Assembly: GCA_964653715.1 (NCBI GenBank)
Contig: CAZZGX010000041.1
Location: 1-30,353, forward strand
Length of the DNA: 30,353 bases
Reading direction: 5' to 3'
DNA from: CAZZGX01 sp964653715
GTDB taxonomy: Bacteria > Patescibacteriota > Minisyncoccia > Ryanbacterales > GWA2-47-10b
The position numbers and the translations under genes are program-made. Positions 1 through 6,092 of the stretch are shown one piece after another; position 1 is the stretch's first letter, and every line of letters begins with the position of its first letter. The notes beneath the pieces are model-generated. The model did no database searches, had not been told where the DNA came from, and saw only the letters and a program-made list of their open reading frames with translations.

Positions 1-47
1 CACGCCGCCAGCGTTCGTCCTGAGCCAGGATCAAACTCTCAATAAAA
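1..47 (-). rRNA. rrs: 16S ribosomal RNA, 5' end only
   Basis: On the minus strand the first bases read as the universal 16S start (AGAGTTTGATCCTGGCTCAG followed by GACGAACGCTGGCGG). Only about 47 nt are present; the gene runs off the left edge. The exact mature 5' end is uncertain by a few bases. Confidence 0.97.
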
Positions 48-276
48 AATGAGAATTGATTGCTCATTCTAAAGTTCCTTAGACGGATTCTTTATGTTAC
101 TTTTTTACCTCGTCTGTCTCGCCAAATAATTTAGCGGACAAGACGGGTCGCACATTTAATTTTCAATGTTCTTTCTAAATAAATCCGCGATTGGTCTCGA
201 CAACAAGAACAATCGCGGATCTACTGGCTACTTTTTAAATGTAATTAATTGCCGTCGTCCATATTTCTCCTAACTA
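48..276 (-). other. rRNA operon leader with processing hairpins
   Basis: This is the roughly 230-nt transcribed leader between the rrn promoter and 16S. It holds no gene. Two hairpins are visible: a perfect 11-bp inverted repeat at 183-193/210-220, and an interrupted stem at 111-122/134-145 (CGTCT.GTC.CGC against GCG.GAC.AGACG). Such leader stems normally serve RNase III processing or antitermination. The role here is inferred from position. Confidence 0.7.
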
Positions 277-282
277 AACCCT

Positions 283-310
283 ATTATAATCGGAGCAAAA
301 AACCTGTCAA
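283..310 (-). promoter_or_regulatory. rRNA operon promoter, consensus sigma-70 type
   Basis: On the minus strand a perfect TTGACA (305-310), a 16-nt spacer and a perfect TATAAT (283-288) point into the 16S leader. Transcription should start near 276. It is the only promoter in the window with both boxes perfect, as expected for rRNA. It means this 16S has its own promoter and is not read from the 23S-5S at the other end of the window. Confidence 0.9.
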
Positions 311-334
311 CCCCTCGCCCAAGGCGGGCAAGCC

Positions 335-1438
335 TTATGTTTCAATGATTTTCTTGTATTCGAGGGCGCTTGAACGTATGCGCCGCTCCATTGTTTTGTA
401 ATCCATCTCGACAAGTCCAAATCGCGGGCCAAAGCCTTTATCCCATTCAAAGTTGTCGAGAAGAGACCAGTAAAAATACCCGCGTACATCCGCTCCTTCG
501 TGCATCGCTTTTTGTATTGCCGCAATATGGTCTTGAATAAATTTTTCGCGTTTTTCATCTTTTGCATCCGCGATCCCATTTTCTAAAACGTAGATCGGTT
601 GTTGGTAGCGCGCCGCGTCTTTGAGTACTTCGTAAAATCCTTCAGGATCTATCGGCCAACCCATGTCAGACCGGGTGCTTGTATCGCGATCAGAATGATA
701 GTAATTGACCCCCACAAAATCTTGATTTTTTTGAATCGAGTTTAGAAAAAAATGGTTCCAGAAAAATTTTTTTAATCTTGCCGGAAATTTCATGAAATAA
801 ATCATGCTGTGAGCAACACCTACCTCCGATCGTGGGTTTATTGATTTGATAACCTTATACGCTGCGTGATGCGCTTGCGATAAATGATGATTTGCTACGA
901 TATATCGTACTAACGAGCCTTTGCCTGGCGGCCACGATCCGTTCCAATATCCCTGGCCAGTGTACACATTCGTTTCATTGAGCGTAATCCAAAACCGTAC
1001 GGCATCAAACTTGGCGGTCGGACCACCAAGCATAGAAACGACTTTCTCAACATAACGCGCAAATAGTTCTGGTGCGTCTTTTGCAAGCCACCCGCCGCGA
1101 TCGCGAAACCAAAGCGGGATAGTCCAATGCCATAGTGTTACGAATGGTTCAAGTCCACGCTCGCGGAGTGCTCGGACTATCTCACGGTAATGCTCAATCT
1201 CTTTTTCATTAAACTTTCCTTCTTCAGGCTCAACGCGCGACCATTCGATTGAGAAACGATGCGCGTTGTGCCCAAGTGAACGTGCAATATCAAAATCCTC
1301 CCGAAAACGATGATAGTGATCACACGCCTTGCCTGAGTGCTCAATTCCTTTTTTCTTCTCCCATTCCGACCAGTCGTTTGTATTTCCCCCTTCAACTTGA
1401 TGAGCAGACGTCGCCGCTCCCCAATAGAATTTATCCAT
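335..1438 (-). CDS. Glycoside hydrolase family 1 (beta-glucosidase-like)
   Basis: A 367-aa cytoplasmic protein of the GH1 fold, which cleaves beta-linked glucosides or galactosides by a retaining two-glutamate mechanism. The start (FYWGAATSAHQVEG) is the GH1 N-terminal signature. The acid/base Glu is in TLNE near residue 155 and the nucleophile in VLENG near residue 286. The C-terminal FEWDKGFGPRFGLV block, which shapes the sugar-binding site, is present. It is about 80 residues shorter than usual GH1 enzymes (around 450) but keeps all catalytic blocks. The ATG lies inside the end of the upstream gene (8-bp overlap), so the two are probably translationally coupled. Substrate cannot be read from sequence. 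A weak GC-rich inverted repeat just downstream may end the transcript before the rrn promoter. Confidence 0.93.
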   Translation of the reverse strand: MDKFYWGAATSAHQVEGGNTNDWSEWEKKKGIEHSGKACDHYHRFREDFDIARSLGHNAHRFSIEWSRVEPEEGKFNEKEIEHYREIVRALRERGLEPFVTLWHWTIPLWFRDRGGWLAKDAPELFARYVEKVVSMLGGPTAKFDAVRFWITLNETNVYTGQGYWNGSWPPGKGSLVRYIVANHHLSQAHHAAYKVIKSINPRSEVGVAHSMIYFMKFPARLKKFFWNHFFLNSIQKNQDFVGVNYYHSDRDTSTRSDMGWPIDPEGFYEVLKDAARYQQPIYVLENGIADAKDEKREKFIQDHIAAIQKAMHEGADVRGYFYWSLLDNFEWDKGFGPRFGLVEMDYKTMERRIRSSALEYKKIIET

Positions 1439-2441
1439 GATTGAGAGTTTGAATTTTCTCTTTCATTATGTTCCAAATTTCGGGATGGCCGTGCTCTTTT
1501 AGCCAATACCACCACTCCACTCCCCAAAGATAATAAGTATCGAAACCGGTGCGTGATGATAAATCTAAAAGGAATTGGAAATATTTTGGATCCACGGAAG
1601 TGTACTGCTCTTCTATTGTTGCTTGCTCGACGGGTTTCGTAAGCCATGGCTCTCCTTGCAGTTCCACCACAATCATAGGCTTTTTGCCTACAAGCATCTG
1701 GACAAGAGCCCGTTTGATCCGAAACGCTTGGGGCGGCCAATGGTAATCGACATAACCGAAATACCTGCTGACGACACGGCGATACATTGTGGTGCCAAAA
1801 ATATCTCCGCGGCGCGCCGCCTGAAGCCATATCGAGATCTCTCCCGAATCGGTCACTAAGATCTTTCGCGAAGAATCAAGCGAACGGACTAGCGCAATTT
1901 CCCGGTCGATCACTGAAGCGGGAGAATATTTACATTCTCCAAAAGCCAGAAACGGCTCGTTTTCCACTTGCCACATTTCTATTGCCTGAGAATCCTTGTA
2001 ACGACTGATAACTTGGGGGACAAATTCAAGAAGCGCCTTATTTTGCTCTTCCTCCGAAAGAAGGTTAGCCCACGGCGGAATATGACACTCGGGCCAGCGT
2101 GGAACTTTTTTGCCTACAGCTAAAATAAGCTTTGCCCCATATTTCTCTGCCTCGCGGACTTCCCAATCAAGGTCACTAAAATCGTATGTGCCACGCTCGC
2201 GCTCAATCTGATCCCAATACGCTGAAATACGGATATGCTTTACTCCGAGATCTTGAAGAATAGCTTGGTAAACCTTCTCGGGTTGAAAGCCAAAATTTTT
2301 GGCAACTGAGGGAGCAAATGTTACTCCGAGAATTTTTGTTTTTTGTATGGGAACCGACGCAAGCAAAAACCATATGAACAGAATCATAAGAATAATCAGG
2401 ACAAGTAACACTACCCTTACTTCCTTGCGTCGCTTCATCAT
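1431..2441 (-). CDS. Membrane-anchored GH-A clan glycoside hydrolase (cellulase-like)
   Basis: A 336-aa protein with a short basic N-terminus and one hydrophobic helix (about residues 10-30), followed by an (alpha/beta)8-type glycosidase domain that would face outside. The clan GH-A pattern is visible: WQVENEPF holds the acid/base Glu (about residue 162) and MIVVELQGEPW holds the probable nucleophile (about residue 260). YYLWGVEWWYW near the C-terminus resembles the last barrel strand. The family within the clan cannot be fixed by eye; GH5 or a relative is likely. The start is chosen at ATG 2441; ATG 2438 or TTG 2447 are also possible and none has a clear Shine-Dalgarno. It follows the transporter gene with almost no gap and overlaps the GH1 gene by 8 bp, so all three look like one operon for using external sugar. 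Confidence 0.82.
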   Translation of the reverse strand: MMKRRKEVRVVLLVLIILMILFIWFLLASVPIQKTKILGVTFAPSVAKNFGFQPEKVYQAILQDLGVKHIRISAYWDQIERERGTYDFSDLDWEVREAEKYGAKLILAVGKKVPRWPECHIPPWANLLSEEEQNKALLEFVPQVISRYKDSQAIEMWQVENEPFLAFGECKYSPASVIDREIALVRSLDSSRKILVTDSGEISIWLQAARRGDIFGTTMYRRVVSRYFGYVDYHWPPQAFRIKRALVQMLVGKKPMIVVELQGEPWLTKPVEQATIEEQYTSVDPKYFQFLLDLSSRTGFDTYYLWGVEWWYWLKEHGHPEIWNIMKEKIQTLNHG

Positions 2442-2447
2442 ACGCAA

Positions 2448-3353
2448 TTAAACGCTCAAATACATAAATCCGACGCTGGCTAAAAACACTCCCATAATTT
2501 TTAAGAGCACCGAACGCCGCCCCAATGATTCGCGTAGTATCAGAGGAAAAAAGATTGTCAAAAAGAGTGCGAACAGAAAGACAAATAAATTTTCAAGGCC
2601 GCGCATGGCGTTGATAATCGAGACAGGTCCCAACTTAATCGCGTAGCTCTGCAAAATGAATCCGAGAGCGGCGGTAACCTTGTTTACGGCAAAAAAAGCA
2701 TACGACGACGGCTCTGTTTTCTCAGATCCGAGAAAAATTCTTTCGCGCAGTCTCGGCAGTACGAGGAGTACCACGGCCGCAAAAGCCGCCCAGAGCCGAG
2801 TCCAGATAAAACCGGAGATAAAAGAAGATTCATCGAAAACTACTTTGGCATAAAAAAGCGTAAGCGCCAAAAAAAACGCGGAGGCGAGCGAGTAAAAAAG
2901 TGTTGAAATTTTGAAATAAGAATTGGATTTTTGCGAGCTTAGATCGATTGTCAAAAAAATCCCCGCGGCTATAAAGAAAAAAAGCGCTCCAAATTGTGAG
3001 CTCTGGAGATGCTCGCGGGCATATATATAATTGAGGCTTAAAATAAAAAGAGGTGACGCGAGACCTACGAGCGGCACGACTCGCGAGGCCTCATCCTTGC
3101 GAAGCGCTTGGTACAAAAAATAGACAGAGGCGAGAGACGCGACTCCTGAAATACAGGCGGCTACCATGCCATATAAAGAGATAAAAGAAAACCCAAACGG
3201 CGCAAGAATGAGAACTCCAAGACTTGTAATTCCCGTAAAAAAAGTGAAAACGAGTGGATCGGGTAAGCGTTTGCCAAGAAGAATCTTATCAAAAACAGCC
3301 GCGAGCCCTGCCAAGAAATAAGACACAATGGCTACAGGAATCCATAACGCCAT
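2448..3353 (-). CDS. EamA/DMT-family transporter
   Basis: A 301-aa very hydrophobic protein with about ten predicted membrane helices in two related halves, as in the EamA (drug/metabolite transporter) family. The N-terminus (PVAIVSYFLAGLAAVFDKIL) and the QALRKDEASRVVPLVGL segment at the end of the third to fourth helices are typical. It would sit in the cytoplasmic membrane and move a small solute. With two glycosidases directly downstream, a sugar or sugar derivative is a reasonable guess but is inference. A -10-like box lies exactly 6 nt before the ATG, so the mRNA may be leaderless. Confidence 0.85.
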   Translation of the reverse strand: MALWIPVAIVSYFLAGLAAVFDKILLGKRLPDPLVFTFFTGITSLGVLILAPFGFSFISLYGMVAACISGVASLASVYFLYQALRKDEASRVVPLVGLASPLFILSLNYIYAREHLQSSQFGALFFFIAAGIFLTIDLSSQKSNSYFKISTLFYSLASAFFLALTLFYAKVVFDESSFISGFIWTRLWAAFAAVVLLVLPRLRERIFLGSEKTEPSSYAFFAVNKVTAALGFILQSYAIKLGPVSIINAMRGLENLFVFLFALFLTIFFPLILRESLGRRSVLLKIMGVFLASVGFMYLSV

Positions 3354-3359
3354 GTCTTT

Positions 3360-3387
3360 AGAATAGCATGAGCAAGACTATTTTCTA
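3360..3387 (-). promoter_or_regulatory. Candidate leaderless promoter for the EamA gene
   Basis: On the minus strand TATTCT (3360-3365) is followed by exactly 6 nt and then the ATG at 3353, so the predicted +1 is the A of the start codon. A weak -35 (TAGAAA, 3382-3387) sits 16 nt upstream. There is no Shine-Dalgarno. The site lies partly in the end of trmD. It is moderate on its own and stronger as one of a repeated pattern in the window. Confidence 0.5.
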
Positions 3388-4022
3388 TTATTCTTCCTCC
3401 ACTCGTCGATTTTTTTATGATCTCCTGAATGAAGTACTTTGGGTACTGAATATTTTTTCTCTTTGTATAGGAGAACCTCGGGGCGGGTATAGGTGGGAAC
3501 ACCCACGCCGTGGCGCGTGGACTCAAGTGATTGGTACTTCCCCAAGACGCCCGGAATATAGCGCGAGATCGCATCAATGAAAACCATCGCGGGCAACTCC
3601 CCGCCTGTCAGCACATAGGGGCCTACAGAAACTTCCTCGGCTTTCAATATTTTTTTAACGCGCTCGTCAATTCCTTCGTAATGCCCGGCTATCAAAATAA
3701 TATGGCCGGCGCCTTTTGCGTATTTTTTTACAAGCGTTTCTGAAAACTGCTTGCCCGCGGCAGAAAGGATTACAACTTTGGGTCGCGCGGCGCTTTTTTT
3801 GATACTCTCAATTGCTTTTAATATCGGCTCGGCTTTCATTACCATGCCCGGACCCCCACCATATGGTTTATCATCTGCAGTATGATGTTTGTCGCTCGTA
3901 AATTTTCTAATATCAATAACATCAAGCGAAATGATTTTTTTCTCCCGCGCGCGCTTCAAAATAGACTCGTTCATATACGAATCAAACGCTTTGGGAAACA
4001 AGGTTAAAACAGTAAAACGCAT
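3378..4022 (-). CDS. trmD: tRNA (guanine(37)-N1)-methyltransferase TrmD
   Basis: A 214-aa SPOUT methyltransferase that puts a methyl group from S-adenosylmethionine on N1 of G37 next to the anticodon, preventing frameshifting. Family blocks are clear: FTVLTLFP at the start, DDKPYGGGPGMVMK, LIAGHYEGIDERV, and the trefoil knot region VGPYVLTGGELPAMVFIDAI, then LESTRHGVGVPTYTRPE. It is some 30 residues shorter than the E. coli enzyme, with loss at the C-terminal domain. In many bacteria it sits in an rpsP-khpA-rimM-trmD-rplS operon. Here rpsP and khpA are nearby, but rimM and rplS are absent and three small genes intervene. Confidence 0.97.
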   Translation of the reverse strand: MRFTVLTLFPKAFDSYMNESILKRAREKKIISLDVIDIRKFTSDKHHTADDKPYGGGPGMVMKAEPILKAIESIKKSAARPKVVILSAAGKQFSETLVKKYAKGAGHIILIAGHYEGIDERVKKILKAEEVSVGPYVLTGGELPAMVFIDAISRYIPGVLGKYQSLESTRHGVGVPTYTRPEVLLYKEKKYSVPKVLHSGDHKKIDEWRKNNRK

Positions 4023-4034
4023 ATAGTTGAGCGT

Positions 4035-4063
4035 ATCATAGACACAACAAAAAACCGAGACAA
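4035..4063 (-). promoter_or_regulatory. trmD promoter, overlapping a terminator
   Basis: On the minus strand TTGTCT (4058-4063), 17 nt and TATGAT (4035-4040) give +1 near 4028, only 6 nt before the trmD ATG and without a Shine-Dalgarno. The -35 box lies inside the hairpin of the preceding terminator, so ending one transcript and starting the next use the same DNA. Confidence 0.65.
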
Positions 4064-4073
4064 ATTGTCTCGG
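4049..4073 (-). terminator. Rho-independent terminator after the 67-aa gene
   Basis: On the minus strand CCGAGACA-ATT-TGTCTCGG (perfect 8-bp stem, 4055-4073) is followed directly by TTTTTT (4049-4054). It lies between the 67-aa gene and trmD. Confidence 0.9.
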
Positions 4074-4092
4074 CGTATGGTCTCCGGAGAGA

Positions 4093-4296
4093 TTACTCTA
4101 GGGAAATCTTTTTTGTTCGCACCTCCCTGATTGCAAACACCTTCTGATTCATGAACCTGGCTCTAATTTTTGCCACGACCTGTCTTTCATCCATGTCCAG
4201 CGAAACGCCTAACGCTTCAGCACTTACTTGCACCGTGCATCGAGCTTCTTCCTGTTTGGCATCATCGACATCGACATGAAATACTACTTTTTCCAT
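4093..4296 (-). CDS. Small uncharacterised protein, 67 aa
   Basis: I do not recognise this protein. It is 67 aa, soluble and mixed in charge, starting MEKVVFHVDVDDAKQEEA. The alternation of hydrophobic residues suggests beta strands around one helix. It is supported as a real gene by a strong Shine-Dalgarno (AAAGGAGGAGG shortly before the ATG) and by a clean terminator just after the stop. A 20-bp palindrome lies about 60 bp upstream and could control it. Its neighbours upstream are two other small genes of unknown function. Many CPR genomes carry such short regulatory or RNA-binding proteins between ribosomal genes; no function is claimed. Confidence 0.75.
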   Translation of the reverse strand: MEKVVFHVDVDDAKQEEARCTVQVSAEALGVSLDMDERQVVAKIRARFMNQKVFAIREVRTKKISLE

Positions 4297-4354
4297 TTAG
4301 CCTCCTCCTTTCTTGATCTTCCCTGCTGGTTGTTGCTTCGCTTACGAGACTTTT

Positions 4355-4374
4355 TACTACAGTATACTGTAGTA
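4355..4374. promoter_or_regulatory. 20-bp perfect palindrome, probable operator
   Basis: The half-site is TACTACAGTA, repeated as its exact reverse complement with no spacer. A second inverted repeat (CGAGAC at 4345-4350, GTCTCG at 4384-4389) flanks it. The centre contains a -10-like TATACT on both strands. It lies between the zinc-ribbon gene and the 67-aa gene, upstream of the latter. The TACTACA/TGTAGTA halves resemble BlaI/MecI-type operators but with wider spacing. A dimeric regulator is the simplest reading. No repressor gene is recognisable in the window. Confidence 0.6.
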
Positions 4375-4417
4375 CTATTACTATGGTCTCGACGCGGAGT
4401 CTCCGAGGGGAAAAACA

Positions 4418-4597
4418 TTATACTCTTTCGCCGTCAATCAATTCTACTAAAAGATTGAGGCGAACAAGAAAAGCATTGCATTGTGGACAATGGAAATCTC
4501 GATTCCCATTATCTCTGTGCATACCCCAAGAAGATTCTTTACACTGCTTAAACTTTCCTTGCCAGTTGCATTTCTTGCAACGGATGATTTCTTCCAT
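4418..4597 (-). CDS. Small zinc-ribbon protein, 59 aa
   Basis: A 59-aa protein starting MEEIIRCKKCNWQG with two Cys pairs (CKKC near residues 7-10 and CPQC near residues 37-40), the layout of a zinc ribbon. Such proteins bind nucleic acid or act as adaptor subunits, but no specific family is recognised. The start at 4597 is chosen because a GGGGAG Shine-Dalgarno lies upstream; the longer in-frame extension (to 4708) would run over it and has poor composition. The stop overlaps a TATAAT-like sequence that could serve the next gene. Product role unknown. Confidence 0.72.
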   Translation of the reverse strand: MEEIIRCKKCNWQGKFKQCKESSWGMHRDNGNRDFHCPQCNAFLVRLNLLVELIDGERV

Positions 4598-4637
4598 GCT
4601 TATTCTCCCCTGCTGATTGTCCGCACCGGACACTTTT

Positions 4638-4844
4638 TTACGCGACTTTCTTGAAAAGTGTTGTGCGTACCCAGAATACTCCCCAAGCGCGTCGCTCCTT
4701 CCTTTCAATTTCTTGTTTTCGTCGGCGCGCAGCTTTATCGTTAGGTGCCTGAAAACCTCTTTCGAATTGCACGATGGAGGGCTTGATAAAGCTCGCTCGA
4801 TATAACTGCGCTTTCATCCTTACTCGCAATAAATAATGTTGCAT
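4638..4844 (-). CDS. Small basic protein, 68 aa
   Basis: I do not recognise this 68-aa protein. It is strongly basic, with an Arg/Lys/Glu-rich middle (KAARRRKQEIERKERRAWG) that should form a charged helix, suggesting RNA or ribosome binding. Support comes from an excellent Shine-Dalgarno (AGAAGGAGG, 6 nt before the ATG). It begins the run of three small genes that lies between khpA and trmD and follows the terminator at 4912-4942. A convincing promoter was not seen. The function is open. Confidence 0.65.
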   Translation of the reverse strand: MQHYLLRVRMKAQLYRASFIKPSIVQFERGFQAPNDKAARRRKQEIERKERRAWGVFWVRTTLFKKVA

Positions 4845-4911
4845 TGCTACCTCCTTCTAACTACTGTCAAGCAACTCCACGGAAAGCAAAGCATTTATTG
4901 AGCCCGAAGTC

Positions 4912-4942
4912 AAAACAACCCCGCAGCTGCGGGGTTGTTTTT
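4912..4942 (-). terminator. Bidirectional-looking terminator after khpA
   Basis: A 30-bp perfect palindrome with a GC-rich core (ACCCCGCAGCTGCGGGGT) flanked by A and T runs (4912-4915 and 4938-4942). It lies 15 bp after the khpA stop and separates the khpA transcript from the small-gene group. Confidence 0.92.
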
Positions 4943-4956
4943 ATTCTAAAAATGAT

Positions 4957-5271
4957 TTATAGCTGCAAATCACCCAAATCATCCATTTCTTTCTTTTGTG
5001 GCTGCGGGCGCACGCCTCCTTCCGGCTCTTCTATCTTGAGGTTCACGCGCGCGTTGTGTTTCATACCAACCACGCGGAGCAGCGTTCGAAGCGCCTTGGC
5101 GGTGTTGCCATTGCGGCCGATCACTTGACCCATGTTTGCCGGGTTGACTTTGAGTGAGAGCAGTACTCCCATCTCGTCCACACGGCGATCAATCTTTACA
5201 TCATCCGGAGCATCCACCAAGGACTTTACCACGTATTCAAGAAAATCTCGGTCTGCTGTTTCTGTATTCAT
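4957..5271 (-). CDS. khpA: KH-domain RNA-binding protein KhpA
   Basis: A 104-aa protein with a single type II KH domain. The GXXG loop is seen in VIGRNGNTAKALRTLL (residues about 50-65), and the first strand block DRDFLEYVVKSLVD matches the KhpA/YlqC family. It binds RNA, usually with KhpB, and influences cell division or translation. The acidic C-terminal tail (about 20 residues, PQPQKKEMDDLGDL) extends past the domain. It keeps the usual place next to rpsP but has its own promoter 40-70 bp upstream. No strong Shine-Dalgarno is seen. Confidence 0.9.
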   Translation of the reverse strand: MNTETADRDFLEYVVKSLVDAPDDVKIDRRVDEMGVLLSLKVNPANMGQVIGRNGNTAKALRTLLRVVGMKHNARVNLKIEEPEGGVRPQPQKKEMDDLGDLQL

Positions 5272-5318
5272 AATGGTTTTCTTACAAACGGTACAACGAC
5301 CTTTTCAGTAATAAATTC

Positions 5319-5347
5319 ACTATAGCAGAAAATGAGGACTTGGGCAA
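5319..5347 (-). promoter_or_regulatory. khpA promoter
   Basis: On the minus strand TTGCCC (5342-5347), 17 nt, TATAGT (5319-5324). Predicted +1 near 5312 gives a leader of about 40 nt, so this gene is not leaderless, unlike rpsP just upstream. Confidence 0.65.
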
Positions 5348-5361
5348 GCGGCAAAAAGTTC

Positions 5362-5598
5362 TTATTTTGCGGTGTTTTTTCTTAAAAGATCTTTCATCGT
5401 GTCCGAAGTTTGAGCGCCTTTCGAGATCCAATACTCGATGCGCTCGCGCTTCAAAGCCACCTTTTTCTGGCGCGCGTTGTACGAGCCCAAAATTTCGTTT
5501 ACTTTGCCTGTCTGCGGACCGCGCTTGGATTCAACTAAAACAACGCGAAATGAGGGATCATTCCTGCGTCCTACTCGTTTTAGCCGAATCGTAAGCAT
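5362..5598 (-). CDS. rpsP: 30S ribosomal protein S16
   Basis: A 78-aa bS16 protein of the small ribosomal subunit. The N-terminal signature MLTIRLKRVGRRNDPSFRVV is typical, as is LGSYNARQK. The start is set at 5598 because upstream in-frame sequence is hydrophobic and overlaps the promoter. The -10 box ends exactly 6 nt before this ATG, predicting a leaderless mRNA. The family is usually 80-90 aa, so it is near full length. The divergent 126-aa gene begins about 100 bp away. Confidence 0.96.
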   Translation of the reverse strand: MLTIRLKRVGRRNDPSFRVVLVESKRGPQTGKVNEILGSYNARQKKVALKRERIEYWISKGAQTSDTMKDLLRKNTAK

Positions 5599-5604
5599 GT
5601 GAAG

Positions 5605-5633
5605 ATAGTATAGTACTTTATAAAACTGGTCAA
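5605..5633 (-). promoter_or_regulatory. rpsP promoter, leaderless arrangement
   Basis: On the minus strand TTGACC (5628-5633), 17 nt, TACTAT (5605-5610), then 6 nt (CTTCAC) and ATG at 5598. Position +1 is therefore the A of the start codon. The overlapping TATACT two bases upstream would give a 2-nt leader. There is no Shine-Dalgarno. Confidence 0.75.
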
Positions 5634-5700
5634 TTAAAAAGATGAGAGATTCCAAATACAGGCGCTTGATCAACTCATACCGTTAGATCCTAAAGGCAAA

Positions 5701-6081
5701 ATGCACTCTGTTTTAACAAGCAAATCTTTTCGACCAAATCTCCGCAAAACTATTTATGAGTGCTTTGAGGCCTCAATCCCACCTCGAGGAACCTGCTTTT
5801 TTGTCTTGCATGACAGTCTTGCATCGGATCAAAAACGTCTCCGCGCATTGGAACTTATTCTCAAGCACTACGAACCGACTAAGGGCGAGATCTCTGCTTT
5901 TCTCTGGGTTCTAAGAGACGCCAGTAAAACAATATCGGATTTGCTCTGGGAACCTATTGCCAAAATATTTACTATAAAAGATCTTATAAGAATGCGCGAC
6001 ATCTATCTCGAGATTGGATGGGAATATAAAGAATATATCGAGCGCATCAACAATATTATAAAAGAAAAAAGCCCCTCTTGA
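5701..6081 (+). CDS. Uncharacterised protein, 126 aa
   Basis: I do not recognise this protein. It is 126 aa, soluble and mostly helical by composition, with no signal peptide, Cys pairs or known motif. It is the only plus-strand gene in the left third of the window, placed between divergent rpsP and convergent smc. An AAAGG Shine-Dalgarno lies 4 nt before the ATG. Its stop codon sits inside the terminator hairpin it shares with smc. The LRALELILKHYEPTKGEISAF stretch could be a helix-turn-helix-like pair, but this is speculative. A promoter is not clear. Confidence 0.68.
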   Translation: MHSVLTSKSFRPNLRKTIYECFEASIPPRGTCFFVLHDSLASDQKRLRALELILKHYEPTKGEISAFLWVLRDASKTISDLLWEPIAKIFTIKDLIRMRDIYLEIGWEYKEYIERINNIIKEKSPS

Positions 6082-6092
6082 GGGGATTTTTT
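6062..6092. terminator. Bidirectional terminator between the 126-aa gene and smc
   Basis: CCCCT-CTTG-AGGGG (about 6072-6085) with an A-rich run on the left (6065-6070) and TTTTTT on the right (6087-6092), so it works on both strands. Both convergent genes end inside or right beside it (stops at 6079-6081 and 6091-6093). Confidence 0.88.

Noticed and set aside
3332..3580. Short frames on both strands across the EamA-trmD junction
   Set aside because: They are frame shadows of trmD without start signals.
4355..4374. Reading the palindrome as a BlaI/MecI operator
   Set aside because: The half-sites are similar but the spacing is 4 bp wider than the known sites and no such repressor gene is visible.
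5635..5673. Longer S16 start (103 aa)
   Set aside because: The extra 25 residues overlap the promoter and are unlike any S16; the family starts at MLTIRLKRVG.
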